This document shows, in pieces, positions 1 to 9,233 of a stretch of 64,000 nucleotides of DNA (positions are counted from its first letter, which is position 1; each line of letters begins with the position of its first letter). Location of the stretch: assembly GCF_002024805.1 (NCBI RefSeq), contig NZ_CP014337.1, positions 3,038,001-3,102,000 of the forward strand, read 5' to 3'. Below the pieces are notes generated by a model, which ran no database searches, was not told the DNA's origin, and was given only the letters and a program-made list of their open reading frames with translations. The position numbers were made by a program, and so were the translations under genes. This DNA comes from Elizabethkingia bruuniana (GTDB taxonomy: Bacteria; Bacteroidota; Bacteroidia; Flavobacteriales; Weeksellaceae).

Positions 1-302
1 AGTGTGTTGGCTATTTTCTGATTCAATGTCTCACCATCGGGTGTCAGGTAAATAACCTCATCATAGTTTCTTTCTGCTTTTAATGATGAAATACAGTTAT
101 CTATAGGTTCTACCATCATAACCATTCCGGCTCCTCCTCCATACGGTTCATCATCAATTTGGCGGTGTTTACCAAATCCCCATTCTCTTAAATGATGGAA
201 GTGTACTTCCGCTATTTCCTTCTGCATTGCTCTTTTAAGGATTGATGCCTTAAAAGGACTCTCCATTAACTCTGGTAAAACAGATATTATATCAATTCTC
301 AT
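1..302 (-). CDS. trmD: tRNA (guanine-N1)-methyltransferase TrmD, N-terminal part
   Basis: Partial gene running off the left edge; about 100 N-terminal residues are present of a protein usually near 225. It methylates G37 of tRNAs that read codons starting with C or G, which prevents +1 frameshifting. The fragment starts MRIDIISVLPELMESPF and contains the characteristic DDEPYGGGAGMVM segment at about residues 54-66, part of the AdoMet-binding SPOUT knot family. Its ATG overlaps the TGA of the upstream ndh gene (ATGA), so the two are probably co-transcribed and translationally coupled. Only the missing C-terminal half is uncertain. Confidence 0.93.
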   Translation of the reverse strand, partial: MRIDIISVLPELMESPFKASILKRAMQKEIAEVHFHHLREWGFGKHRQIDDEPYGGGAGMVMMVEPIDNCISSLKAERNYDEVIYLTPDGETLNQKIANT

Positions 303-1552
303 TGTTCGGTATTATTCTTTTTGTGCGGAACGATAATAAGTCTTAAAGACGAATCTTTATTTATATAAGCCCACGCCCAGTTATAAAAAATGGCAATTTT
401 ATTTCTTACACTCAGGATAAGCATAAGGTGTAAAAACATCCAGAAATACCAGGCCAGCCTTCCCTGGAATTTAAAATCCCGGAGATCTACTACAGCTCTG
501 TGTTTTCCTATTGTTGCCATAGAGCCTTTATCTTTATATTTGAAAGGTTCCCACGCTGATGTTTTTAACAGATTTTTGCCAAGGTGCTCTCCCTGATCAA
601 TTGCCACACTAGCCAGCTGTGCATGTCCCTGAGGATATTCTGCTGTCTCCATATAGGCAATATCTCCGATAGCGTATATATTATCGTATCCTTTTACTTT
701 GTTGTATTCATCCACAATGTAACGGTTCCGCATAATATGCTCCTGAGAAATACCATCTATAATATTTCCGGTAACCCCTGCCGCCCAGATAACATTGTTG
801 GATGGTATAATAGTTCCATCGTGGAGAGTAACATTTTCACCATCATAAGCATCCACTCGGGTATTATTCATCAATATTACCCCCAGTTGTTTTAGATATT
901 CTTCGGATTTATCCTGTGCTTCTGTACTCATTGATGCTAAGGGTTTTTCCGTAGCATTAATAAGAATAATATTCAGGTTTTTGAAGCTCATTTTAGGATA
1001 ATCTCGTGGGAGAACATCGCGTTTCATTTCTGCAAAAGCTCCTGCCAGCTCGGCTCCTGTAGGCCCTCCGCCTACAATAACCAGATTCCAGTCACCATCA
1101 TCACTCCTCTGTCTTTCAATAATCAGACGCTCAAAAGTCATGAGCACATGATTCCGGATACTAATCGCTTCCTGAGTATTTTTCATTCCGTATGCATTTC
1201 CTTCCAGAACTTCGTTTCCGTAAAAATTAGTCTTGCATCCGGTCGCTATAACCAGTTTATCATATTTGAATTCAGCATCTTCACTAACCACCTTATTTTC
1301 CTCGGGTATAATCTTTACAATATCAGTCATCCTGAACTGAATATTTTTCGATTTTTGAAATATCTTCCGGAAAGGAAACGAAATGTTAGAAGGTTCTATA
1401 CGTCCACTTGCAACCTGATAGAATAAAGGCTGGAACATATGATGATTTACCTTATCAATCACCGTAATACGTTTTTCTCTTTTCTGGTTTAGTGTTCTCG
1501 CAAGACGAAGCCCTGCGAAGCCACCACCTATAATAAGGATTTTTTCACTCAT
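299..1552 (-). CDS. ndh: Type-2 NADH dehydrogenase (NAD(P)/FAD-dependent oxidoreductase)
   Basis: 417 residues, the usual size for the family. NDH-2 enzymes pass electrons from NADH to quinone at the inner face of the membrane without pumping protons. The N-terminus holds a dinucleotide-binding GGGFAGLRLA motif (about residues 9-18), a second one is VGGGPTGAELAG (about 158-169), and the FAD-binding AIGDIAYM comes near residue 296. The C-terminal 50 residues are hydrophobic and aromatic, fitting the membrane-anchoring end. It precedes trmD with a 4-base overlap. Two overlapping minus-strand TAnnTTTG boxes lie at 1581-1596, shortly upstream of the ATG. Confidence 0.92.
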   Translation of the reverse strand: MSEKILIIGGGFAGLRLARTLNQKREKRITVIDKVNHHMFQPLFYQVASGRIEPSNISFPFRKIFQKSKNIQFRMTDIVKIIPEENKVVSEDAEFKYDKLVIATGCKTNFYGNEVLEGNAYGMKNTQEAISIRNHVLMTFERLIIERQRSDDGDWNLVIVGGGPTGAELAGAFAEMKRDVLPRDYPKMSFKNLNIILINATEKPLASMSTEAQDKSEEYLKQLGVILMNNTRVDAYDGENVTLHDGTIIPSNNVIWAAGVTGNIIDGISQEHIMRNRYIVDEYNKVKGYDNIYAIGDIAYMETAEYPQGHAQLASVAIDQGEHLGKNLLKTSAWEPFKYKDKGSMATIGKHRAVVDLRDFKFQGRLAWYFWMFLHLMLILSVRNKIAIFYNWAWAYINKDSSLRLIIVPHKKNNTEQ

Positions 1553-1580
1553 AATATGGGGAAAAACTGTTTATATGCAT

Positions 1581-1596
1581 CAAATTTACAAAAATA
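1581..1596 (-). promoter_or_regulatory. Promoter -7 boxes for ndh-trmD
   Basis: Reading on the minus strand there are two overlapping matches to the Bacteroidota -7 element TAnnTTTG (complement of 1581-1588 and 1589-1596), about 30-40 nt before the ndh ATG. No good -33 TTG was identified, so the assignment is tentative. Confidence 0.5.
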
Positions 1597-1655
1597 AAAA
1601 GGATGTTTTTAAGAATAAATCACTATTTAGACTTCCAAAAACAAAAAGCTTTTAA

Positions 1656-1663
1656 TAGTTTTG
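1656..1663 (+). promoter_or_regulatory. Promoter -7 element of the GH25 gene
   Basis: TAGTTTTG fits TAnnTTTG and lies 11 nt before the ATG at 1675. It falls inside the longer open frame that starts at 1603, which argues that the real start is 1675. Confidence 0.6.
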
Positions 1664-1674
1664 CAGCAGAATTT

Positions 1675-2532
1675 ATGCCAAAAAAAGCAACACAAAAGCG
1701 AAGAAAAACTATTGCGAAAAAGCGTACAGATGCCCGAAAGAAACTTTGGGTATTATTTATCATTCTTTTTCTGTCTCTTATCGGTATTGGTTTCTACATG
1801 AAAGATCAGGTTGTTTTTTACTATGCCATGCATTTCAAAGGCAAAGAAAAACATTCACTAAGGAACCCTAAAACAGAAGAAGAACGAATAAACAGAATTG
1901 TTTCGCTTTACTCGGATAAAGTTTTTGGTATTGACATATCCCATTACCAGCGAAAAGAAGATATTAACTGGAAAAAACTGACTATTGCCAATGGATCAAT
2001 AGATATAAGGTTTATACTTCTTCGTGCAACCATGGGCAAAGATGGTAAAGACCAGCATTTTGATGAATACTGGAAAACTTCTCAAAAGAATGAACTCATC
2101 CGCGGTGCCTATCACTTTTACCGCCCAAAAGAAGATCCTGTGCAACAGGCCAATAACTTTCTTGAAACAGTAAAATTAGAATCCGGAGATATGCGTCCTG
2201 TTCTGGATATTGAAAAAATCCCCCGGAATAAGAGCCTTAACGAATTCAGAAGCGATCTAAAGGTTTGGTTGAAAATTGTAGAAGAGGCTTATGGTGAAAA
2301 GCCTATTATATACACCTACTATTATTTTTACAGAGATTATCTTCAGGACGATTTTAAAGACTATCCTCTCTGGCTGGCCAATTACAATGATGTAGATGTT
2401 CCATCAGATAAAACAGAATGGAGATTCTGGCAGTTTACAGAAAAAGGCATTGTAAATGGTATCAATACTAAAGTAGATGTTAATGTCTTCAATGGAAATA
2501 TATGGCAACTAAAAGGCCTTACACTGGATTAA
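1675..2532 (+). CDS. Glycoside hydrolase family 25 lysozyme, membrane-anchored
   Basis: About 285 residues from the preferred start MPKKATQ; an in-frame ATG at 1603 lies upstream of the promoter box and is less likely. A basic N-terminus is followed by one transmembrane helix (LWVLFIILFLSLIGIGFYM, about residues 24-42), then a GH25 domain. The domain has the FGIDISHYQ opening strand and the catalytic DxE motif in VLDIEKI, and it closes with a strand ending in VDVNVFNG. GH25 enzymes cut the beta-1,4 bond between N-acetylmuramic acid and N-acetylglucosamine. The anchor suggests action in the periplasm on the cell's own wall. It stands alone, facing a bidirectional terminator downstream. Confidence 0.88.
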   Translation: MPKKATQKRRKTIAKKRTDARKKLWVLFIILFLSLIGIGFYMKDQVVFYYAMHFKGKEKHSLRNPKTEEERINRIVSLYSDKVFGIDISHYQRKEDINWKKLTIANGSIDIRFILLRATMGKDGKDQHFDEYWKTSQKNELIRGAYHFYRPKEDPVQQANNFLETVKLESGDMRPVLDIEKIPRNKSLNEFRSDLKVWLKIVEEAYGEKPIIYTYYYFYRDYLQDDFKDYPLWLANYNDVDVPSDKTEWRFWQFTEKGIVNGINTKVDVNVFNGNIWQLKGLTLD

Positions 2533-2553
2533 AATAATCGATTTATAAAAGAA

Positions 2554-2590
2554 AAAAGTGAAGCCAGTCAGCTTCACTTTTATTTTATTT
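2554..2590. terminator. Bidirectional intrinsic terminator
   Basis: Perfect 10-bp stem (AAAGTGAAGC with GCTTCACTTT, 2555-2564 and 2571-2580) around loop CAGTCA, with A-rich and T-rich flanks. It sits between two convergent genes and can serve both. Confidence 0.85.
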
Positions 2591-3406
2591 TTTGATTTTC
2601 ACATCGATATTAATTGCCGGAGCAGCCATTCCTATCTTTTCCCATGCTCCGTAAAAAGAACGGTAAAATCCGGAATGAAATAAGGCCCCACTTAAAGCTA
2701 CTTTAGCACTAGCCTGGCCTATAAACTGAATGCCTACATAAAAATTACCCTGCATCCATATATTATCTTTGCTCACATCCAACGAAAACGTCTGATTTGT
2801 AATCTGGCTCTGACTGATTGTTTCAATGATTTCTTTATTCAGTATTAGTTGATCCGGCTTACCATCTTTTTCACTGTAAATAGTATACCTTACTTTTACA
2901 GGAGTAGAAGAATCAAAACGAGCAAAATTCATATTGATCTTCATAATCTTCAACTTTTTGCTTGTTTTAAAACCGACAGCTGTTTCTTCAATAACATCAT
3001 TTCCCTTTTCCATATTTGGTGTAAACATGATGCTTTTTGATTTGCTGTTTACCCCCATATTCTTTTCCTTGTAGCTAGGTGTTATAGCAACCTCCTGAAT
3101 GTTGATAACTTTTGGTTCCAGGTAAATAGGATGTGGATTATTTTTTATAAAATCAGCTACAGTGACTTTGTATGTTTCATATCCACCTACAAGAATCATC
3201 AGCTGTTTATCTCTACTTACATTATCCAGCTTTAATGTATACTGACCCTTTTCGTCCGCCTGGATTCCAATGTTTTCATTAACAATCCCAATTTTTGCAT
3301 AAGGAACAACCTCCTGACTGCCTTTAGAATAAACTGTTCCTGTTATTGTCTGTGCAAAAACACACAATGTATTTATTATCCCAAGTAAGAGATAGTATTT
3401 TTTCAT
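2585..3406 (-). CDS. Secreted protein with carboxypeptidase-regulatory-like domain
   Basis: 273 residues with a signal peptide (MKKYYLLLGIINTLCVFAQ). Residues about 20-90 (TGTVYSKGSQEVVPYAKIGI, then DEKGQYTLKL) match the CarboxypepD_reg-like beta-sandwich common in Bacteroidota exported proteins and at the N-terminus of TonB receptors. The C-terminal 150 residues have no recognised domain and end in basic residues. It is probably periplasmic or outer-membrane associated. The specific role is unknown. Confidence 0.75.
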   Translation of the reverse strand: MKKYYLLLGIINTLCVFAQTITGTVYSKGSQEVVPYAKIGIVNENIGIQADEKGQYTLKLDNVSRDKQLMILVGGYETYKVTVADFIKNNPHPIYLEPKVINIQEVAITPSYKEKNMGVNSKSKSIMFTPNMEKGNDVIEETAVGFKTSKKLKIMKINMNFARFDSSTPVKVRYTIYSEKDGKPDQLILNKEIIETISQSQITNQTFSLDVSKDNIWMQGNFYVGIQFIGQASAKVALSGALFHSGFYRSFYGAWEKIGMAAPAINIDVKIKK

Positions 3407-3475
3407 AATCAGATTTTATTTAACACCCAAATAGTCGTTGTTAGAAAATCATTGTTACAGTCCGAAAACAAATTA

Positions 3476-3994
3476 TTACAAAATAGTTCGTATTTCTTTC
3501 CAGGAATCTATTCTTTTATAATCAGGGCTATTCAAAGACTGGTTATGCGGTTGTGTAAAAAGCAATTTCTCTCCCTGAAAAGTATCCAGATTCTTTGGAT
3601 AATCATCGATCATATAATCTCCGGTTACAGCTTTCTTGCTTCCACAGAATATAATTTGCTCCCATGTAATAAACGGAAAGTGCTCTGCGAGCCAGTCATA
3701 TTTTTCCCTTAAGCTGTTAGGAAATTCCATCGCCGCAGATAAAATGAAAACCTCGTATTTAGAATTAAGATATTCCATTACTGCTATACTATCTTCCATT
3801 ACCTGTAGATCTCTGAAAAATCCAGGCTCACGTAAATGCTTATCCACATTCGGAAAAGCTATTGTTTCATCAAGCCCTTTGGTTTTATCTATGCTAATGA
3901 TCGTTCCTGATTCTGTTTGTTCGTATTTTATAAACTGTGAGTAGACATCTGCCAATACTCCGTCCATATCTACTAAGACTCGTTTCTTTATCAT
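3476..3994 (-). CDS. 5'(3')-deoxyribonucleotidase-like HAD phosphatase
   Basis: 172 residues. The N-terminal VLVDMDGVLADVYSQF carries the HAD nucleophile motif DxDG, and late in the protein GDYMIDDYPKNL supplies the acidic metal-binding pair. This is the layout of the NT5C family of 5'-nucleotidases, which dephosphorylate (deoxy)pyrimidine nucleoside monophosphates. Its ATG overlaps the stop codon of the upstream thioredoxin-like gene (3991-3994), so they are translated from one message. Substrate is inferred from family only. Confidence 0.82.
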   Translation of the reverse strand: MIKKRVLVDMDGVLADVYSQFIKYEQTESGTIISIDKTKGLDETIAFPNVDKHLREPGFFRDLQVMEDSIAVMEYLNSKYEVFILSAAMEFPNSLREKYDWLAEHFPFITWEQIIFCGSKKAVTGDYMIDDYPKNLDTFQGEKLLFTQPHNQSLNSPDYKRIDSWKEIRTIL

Positions 3995-5145
3995 TTCAAT
4001 TTTTCTGCTAATAATTTTTCCAGATCTTCTACCGAAATATCTTTTTGAGCGATAACTCCATTGCTGTCTAATAAAAATTTACTCGGAAAGTAAGTTACCA
4101 CCCATTCATCTGACTGCTTCCTGTTCTCATCCAGATAATTGGCCCATGTCATATTAAAATCTTCTTTTACAGTTTTTTGCAAATGTGGAAGGGCTTTTGT
4201 AATATCAGTGGCAATACTTACTATCTCAAATCCTTTGCTCTTATATTTATTATAAAGCTCTGCTAATTTAGGAATTTCTTCTCTACAGGGCTTACAATGG
4301 CTAAACCAAAAATCTACCAAGATAATCTTGGCTTCCGGCATTTTAAAAGTGACCGGCTTCTGATCGATTGAAGTGACTTTGGGAACCGGAAAAACCTGAC
4401 CTACTGCAAGGATCTTTGCCGAGTAAATGCCTTTAGCTAAAGCTTTCCCCGAATAAGTTTCTTTTAAACTGGAAGAAAGATGATTGTACATTTCTTCGAA
4501 AATAGGTTTATAGCCTTTTCTTTGGAAATCCTTAACCAATTGCCAGAAACCTATAAATGATTTGGGGTTCTTTTTAATAAACTCCGACAAACGTAATTTC
4601 TCCTGTTCTTCTATCTCATTGCTAATCTTTTCAGATCTGCGGATAAAATCTGCAGGTATTTTATCATAGCTTTCATACTTCTCAAATATTAACTTTTGCT
4701 CTGCTCTCAATGAATCGTTTCTGGTATGTAAATCTTTATAAAACATTTTATACTTCTCCACTTCTTTAGCAACAAAACTGTTTTCATTAGCATATTTAAC
4801 ATCATAGTTAGTTGAGTCTTTTGCACTACCCATGGTTAAAGACTGAGTACGGGAATCCAGATAAAAATCTTCAGAAAAATAAAACCGATCTTTGCCGGTA
4901 ATCAGAAAATTAAAAGGATACACCATTTTATCTTTTGCACTCTTTACTTTGAAAAGAATTTTCTGATCTTTTACTTTGCCATTAATTATTGTAAAGTTAC
5001 CATCAAAGTATTTTTCACTGGCAACTCCACTGGCCAGGCTAATCTTCTTACCATCTTTCTGATAAAAAGTTGTATTGAGATTAAATGTTTGTGCCTGAGC
5101 ATAAATTCCCAAGATCACAAGAAAGAACGAATTGAGACACTTCAT
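3991..5145 (-). CDS. TlpA-family thiol-disulfide oxidoreductase with long N-terminal domain
   Basis: 384 residues. A signal peptide (MKCLNSFFLVILGIYAQAQ) is followed by a roughly 230-residue beta-rich/helical region of the type found in Bacteroidota TlpA-like proteins, then a thioredoxin fold with VDFWFSHCKPCREEIP (about residues 277-292), in which CKPC is the redox centre. Such proteins keep periplasmic thiols reduced or repair them, often under stress or in cytochrome c maturation. It overlaps the nucleotidase gene by four bases. The partner protein is unknown. Confidence 0.85.
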   Translation of the reverse strand: MKCLNSFFLVILGIYAQAQTFNLNTTFYQKDGKKISLASGVASEKYFDGNFTIINGKVKDQKILFKVKSAKDKMVYPFNFLITGKDRFYFSEDFYLDSRTQSLTMGSAKDSTNYDVKYANENSFVAKEVEKYKMFYKDLHTRNDSLRAEQKLIFEKYESYDKIPADFIRRSEKISNEIEEQEKLRLSEFIKKNPKSFIGFWQLVKDFQRKGYKPIFEEMYNHLSSSLKETYSGKALAKGIYSAKILAVGQVFPVPKVTSIDQKPVTFKMPEAKIILVDFWFSHCKPCREEIPKLAELYNKYKSKGFEIVSIATDITKALPHLQKTVKEDFNMTWANYLDENRKQSDEWVVTYFPSKFLLDSNGVIAQKDISVEDLEKLLAEKLK

Positions 5146-5283
5146 TTATTTAAATATTTCAACAAATATTGAAAAATTTTCGCAAAGAAAATATAGGTGA
5201 TACAAGAAATATCTGTTAAAATATTCTGTTCGTGGGAACCTTTCTATTTTTCGTATTTTCGCAGTTCAAATTTAGAATCAGGA

Positions 5284-7179
5284 ATGAATTACGTTACCGC
5301 AGAAAATCTTACCAAATCTTACGGGATTAAAGTTTTATTCAAAAATATTTCTTTCAACGTCAATGAAGGAGATAAAATTGCTATTGTTGCTAAAAACGGA
5401 AGCGGAAAATCTACATTGCTGAAAATCCTGATGGGAAAAGAAATTGCTGACAGTGGAAATGTAGTTATTAACAAAGACATTCAGGTCGTTTTATTTGACC
5501 AGGAAATAGACTTTGAGTCTGATCTGACTATAGAAGAGTTTATGATGACGCTGGATTCTGCACCTATTATGGCTCTTAAAAATTACCACGCTTCACTTCA
5601 TTCCACGGATCATGATTTTATAGAAAAAGCACTTGCTGAAATGGAAGCTCATAAAGCTTGGGATCTGGAGAACGAAATGAAACAAATTCTTTCTCAGCTG
5701 AAGATTACAGATCTTGATGCTAAAATGGGAACATTATCCGGGGGACAGATTAAAAGAGTTGCACTTGCCAAATTGCTTACGGAAACCCGTGCAGAGCACC
5801 GCCATACGCTTCTTATTATGGATGAGCCTACCAACCACCTGGATGTGGATATGGTAGAATGGCTGGAAAATTATCTGAGTAAAGCCAAGATCACTTTACT
5901 TTTGGTAACTCACGACCGTTACTTCCTGGATAGTGTATGCGATACCATATGGGAAATGGAAGACCAGGCACTATATCTTCACAATGGTTCATACGCTACC
6001 TATCTGGAAAATAAAATGATTCGCGAAGACAATCTGGAAGCAACTATTGATAAGGCCAATAACCTATACAGAAAAGAACTGGAATGGATGCGCCGCCAGC
6101 CTAAGGCTCGTACGACAAAGTCCAAAAGCAGAATTGATTCTTTTTACGAAACCGAAAAGGTGGCAAAAACTGATACCAGAAAACAGGCTCTGGAGCTTGA
6201 TTTTGATATGAAACGTTTGGGGAAAAAGATTCTTGAACTAAGAGATATCAATAAGAGCTATGGAGACAAGGTTTTACTGAAAGATTTTAGTTATCAGTTT
6301 CAACGTGGTGAAAAGGTTGGGATTATCGGAAAAAATGGTGCCGGAAAGTCTACGCTACTCAATATTATTCAGGAATTAGAACCAAAAGATTCTGGTGAAA
6401 TAGAAACCGGCGAAACTATAAAATTCGGTTACTTCTCTCAGAAAGGTTTAAAATACAAAGAAGATGAAAGGGTTATAGACTTTATTAAAGAAATATCCGA
6501 GAATTTCCCGCTTGCTAATGGCCGGACCATTTCTGCATCTCAGTTTTTGCGTTTGTTCTTATTCGATGATCAAACCCAGTATTCACCAATATCTAAGTTA
6601 TCTGGTGGAGAGAAAAGAAGACTACACCTGATGTACGTGCTTTATCAGAATCCTAATTTCTTAATTTTCGATGAGCCTACCAATGATCTGGATTTACCAA
6701 CACTTACCGTTCTGGAAAACTTTTTATTAAACTTTCAGGGAAGTTTAATTATCGTATCTCACGACCGTTACTTTATGGACAGAATTGTGGATCATGTTTT
6801 GGCTTTTGAGGGTGAAGGAAAAATTAAAGACTTTATTGGTAATTTCTCTGAATACAGAGAATGGAAAAAGAACCAGGATAAAAAACAAGATACAGCAGAC
6901 AAAATTCCGGAAGTACAGCCTCAGGAGCCAAAACCTGTCATCAACAATCAGACTCCTGCTAAAAAGAAACTTTCTTTCAAAGAACAACGTGAGTTGGAAA
7001 CAATAGAAAAAGAAATGCCTGAACTGGAAAAGCAGAGAAATATCATATTAGATAAATTAAATAACGAAACAGACTACGAAAATATATCAGTATTATCTGC
7101 TGATTTAGAGAGAGTTTCGGAAAAACTAGAGAATTATGAACTGCGTTGGCTGGAGCTACAGGAAGCTTCCGGTAACTAG
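5284..7179 (+). CDS. uup: ABC-F family ATPase, Uup-like
   Basis: 631 residues from MNYVTAENL; the open frame extends upstream to 5197, but TATTTTCG at about 5251, resembling a -7 box, makes the inner ATG the better start. There are two ATP-binding cassettes without membrane segments. The first has Walker A GKNGSGKST-type sequence and signature LSGGQIKR; the second has Walker A GKNGAGKST and signature LSGGEKRR. A basic inter-domain linker and a charged C-terminal coiled coil (last 70 residues) are typical of Uup. ABC-F proteins act on the ribosome E site; Uup also affects branched DNA and transposon excision. Antibiotic resistance cannot be judged from sequence. Confidence 0.87.
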   Translation: MNYVTAENLTKSYGIKVLFKNISFNVNEGDKIAIVAKNGSGKSTLLKILMGKEIADSGNVVINKDIQVVLFDQEIDFESDLTIEEFMMTLDSAPIMALKNYHASLHSTDHDFIEKALAEMEAHKAWDLENEMKQILSQLKITDLDAKMGTLSGGQIKRVALAKLLTETRAEHRHTLLIMDEPTNHLDVDMVEWLENYLSKAKITLLLVTHDRYFLDSVCDTIWEMEDQALYLHNGSYATYLENKMIREDNLEATIDKANNLYRKELEWMRRQPKARTTKSKSRIDSFYETEKVAKTDTRKQALELDFDMKRLGKKILELRDINKSYGDKVLLKDFSYQFQRGEKVGIIGKNGAGKSTLLNIIQELEPKDSGEIETGETIKFGYFSQKGLKYKEDERVIDFIKEISENFPLANGRTISASQFLRLFLFDDQTQYSPISKLSGGEKRRLHLMYVLYQNPNFLIFDEPTNDLDLPTLTVLENFLLNFQGSLIIVSHDRYFMDRIVDHVLAFEGEGKIKDFIGNFSEYREWKKNQDKKQDTADKIPEVQPQEPKPVINNQTPAKKKLSFKEQRELETIEKEMPELEKQRNIILDKLNNETDYENISVLSADLERVSEKLENYELRWLELQEASGN

Positions 7180-7209
7180 TTCTGTTTAGCCCAATACGAT
7201 CAAAGTCAC

Positions 7210-7217
7210 TATATTTG
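7210..7217 (+). promoter_or_regulatory. Promoter -7 element of deoD
   Basis: TATATTTG matches TAnnTTTG and is 20 nt before the deoD ATG. The -33 element is not clear. Confidence 0.6.
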
Positions 7218-7237
7218 TCTTTTCAAAAAATAAAATT

Positions 7238-7945
7238 ATGAGCGTTCACATTAGTGCTAATAAAGGAGATATTGCAAAAGTTGTATTACAACCGGGAGAT
7301 CCGTTACGTGCGCAATATATTGCGGAGAATTTTTTAGAAAACGTAAGACTGGTAAGTAAAACCCGAAACATATTCTACTTTACCGGAGAGTATAAAGGAA
7401 AAACAATATCAGTTGGTGCCAGCGGAATGGGTTGTGCCAGCATCGGAATCTACTCTTATGAGCTATTTACTGAATATGATGTAGATACTATTATCCGAAT
7501 CGGAACTTGTGGTGCTTACAACACAGATCTGAAACTTTTCGATATTCTTAATGTTGAGAATGCAGCAAGTGAAAGTACCTATGCTAAATATGCGTGGGAA
7601 ATTGAAGGAGATCTACTTTCGCACCAAGGTAAAGTTTTTGACATGATCAATGAAACTGCTGCTGCTCAGTCTATCATTACTAAAAATACTAATATCCACA
7701 CAAGTGATATTTTCTACCGCAAGGCTCCGGGGACTCCTGCTGTTGCAGAGAAATACAACTGTTCTGCTGTAGAAATGGAAGCATTTGCTTTATTTGCCAA
7801 TGCTCAACATTTAGGAAAGAATGCTGCAACTATATTGACAGTTTCTGATATCATCCCTACCAGAGAAGAGATTTCTGCAAATGAGAGAGAAAGAGCTTTA
7901 AAACCAATGATTGAATTAGCTTTAGAAACAGCTATAAAACTATAA
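7238..7945 (+). CDS. deoD: Purine-nucleoside phosphorylase DeoD
   Basis: 235 residues, full length for the hexameric bacterial type. It splits purine (deoxy)nucleosides with phosphate into free base and (deoxy)ribose-1-phosphate in purine salvage. Visible family marks are the phosphate-binding QPGDPLRAQYIAE (about residues 18-30), GASGMGCASIGIYSYEL (about 62-78), RIGTCGAY, the VEMEAFALF nucleoside-binding segment with its Glu, and TVSDII near the C-terminus with the catalytic Asp. It is a single-gene unit with its own promoter and a strong terminator. Confidence 0.95.
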   Translation: MSVHISANKGDIAKVVLQPGDPLRAQYIAENFLENVRLVSKTRNIFYFTGEYKGKTISVGASGMGCASIGIYSYELFTEYDVDTIIRIGTCGAYNTDLKLFDILNVENAASESTYAKYAWEIEGDLLSHQGKVFDMINETAAAQSIITKNTNIHTSDIFYRKAPGTPAVAEKYNCSAVEMEAFALFANAQHLGKNAATILTVSDIIPTREEISANERERALKPMIELALETAIKL

Positions 7946-7963
7946 TCAATAGTTACCAACAAT

Positions 7964-7998
7964 AAAAAAGCTGCATAACTGAGTTATGCAGCTTTTTT
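7964..7998. terminator. Bidirectional intrinsic terminator after deoD
   Basis: A long hairpin, AAAAAAGCTGCATAACT pairing with AGTTATGCAGCTTTTTT, between the convergent deoD and the aspartyl-protease-like gene. Confidence 0.9.
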
Positions 7999-8013
7999 AT
8001 ATCAGATTCTATC

Positions 8014-9159
8014 TTAGTTTAATAACTCTTTGCTGAATAAGGTGTTTGGTTTAAGGTAGATTATATTATTTTGAAAATCAAGAACTGTATTAAAGCGTTT
8101 TAACATATCAGTTCCCAATATATGGATTTTAGCAGTTCCCGTAGGCTTGTTTGCCGTCAGAAGCTGGGCAGGAATATTTTCCAACTCAGATTTTCCGATC
8201 TTTATCTTCTGTAGATTAGCCGTTATTACCGGAATTTCATTTCCTCTTGTTCCGCGCACAATTGTTTTCTTAATAACTTTCATCTGCTCCACAGGAAAGT
8301 TTTTTTCTTTCAGCAAATCATTATCCAGCATTACAGAACGCTGGTACCCTGAGTCAAAAAGAAACCACTCTTTATACCAGACTCCGTTTTCCAACATATC
8401 GCACTCGATAAAAGGTTTATTACTAAAATACCTGATTTTAAACTTTGAATAGCCCTTATCTTTCAATATATCTTTAGGCATCTTAGAATGCACCATCATT
8501 TTCTGTGTATCATAATTCAGTTCTACAACCAGTCCGTCAAAAATATTCCACCCTAGTAAACCATCTGCTTCCTGCCCCACTATTTCATGGTCGTAGATTT
8601 CGCTTTTATAGGTTCTTTTACCAATCTGTATATCGTAAACTGTATTATAAAGTTTTGGATTAGATTTTATTTTGTTTTTCAGGGCATCCCTTGTAACAGA
8701 CATTTCCGTAGCTCCGGTATCAAAATTAAATGTTAGAGAATCTTGATGGTTAAAGAAAGTTTTAACGAGATTGGTATTATACTTATTCAGGCTAAAAGGA
8801 AGTGTATCATGAATTTCCGGTTTCACTTTACCAAAGTTTTTAATTTCCGGTCCCTGAATTCTGGTATAACAAGAATCTTTACCATTTAAAAGTACAATAA
8901 AATCTTTTTTCTCCCCGGGCTTTAGGTTTACTACTATAGAATCTATATCGGTTTTGAATACAACTTTTTTACTCTTTGTAATTTTACCTGTTGTATGAAT
9001 ATCCGGATTCACTTTTGGATTAATTCCCCAACCAGATACCATATTGTCTTCTTCATAAATTTTGGCCTTATTGGAATTGGCTTTAACAACAGTTACTTTC
9101 TGTTGAGAAAAGCATAGAACCATTACAAAAAGCAATGATACAGAAAAAAAATGCTTCAT
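8014..9159 (-). CDS. Secreted retropepsin-like aspartyl protease family protein
   Basis: 381 residues with a signal peptide (MKHFFSVSLLFVMVLCFSQ). Two aspartate motifs are visible: FNFDTGATEMSV (about residue 148) and WFLFDSGYQRSVML (about 266). These correspond to the two catalytic DTG/DSG loops of a single-chain pepsin/retropepsin fold. GLLGWNIFDGL and ILGTDMLKRFN are the hydrophobic-glycine motifs that follow each lobe. It is probably a periplasmic peptidase, but the second motif being DSGY and the absence of a known substrate leave activity open. A related shorter protein lies at 22624-23538. Confidence 0.8.
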   Translation of the reverse strand: MKHFFSVSLLFVMVLCFSQQKVTVVKANSNKAKIYEEDNMVSGWGINPKVNPDIHTTGKITKSKKVVFKTDIDSIVVNLKPGEKKDFIVLLNGKDSCYTRIQGPEIKNFGKVKPEIHDTLPFSLNKYNTNLVKTFFNHQDSLTFNFDTGATEMSVTRDALKNKIKSNPKLYNTVYDIQIGKRTYKSEIYDHEIVGQEADGLLGWNIFDGLVVELNYDTQKMMVHSKMPKDILKDKGYSKFKIRYFSNKPFIECDMLENGVWYKEWFLFDSGYQRSVMLDNDLLKEKNFPVEQMKVIKKTIVRGTRGNEIPVITANLQKIKIGKSELENIPAQLLTANKPTGTAKIHILGTDMLKRFNTVLDFQNNIIYLKPNTLFSKELLN

Positions 9160-9233
9160 TTTTACTACAATAATTTATTGATATAAAAATAGAAACATTT
9201 TAATTCACTTTTATAAGAAATAATGTTTTTTTA

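Noticed and set aside
299-1552. Three plus-strand frames across the NADH dehydrogenase gene
   Set aside because: They are shadows of a well-conserved gene on the other strand.
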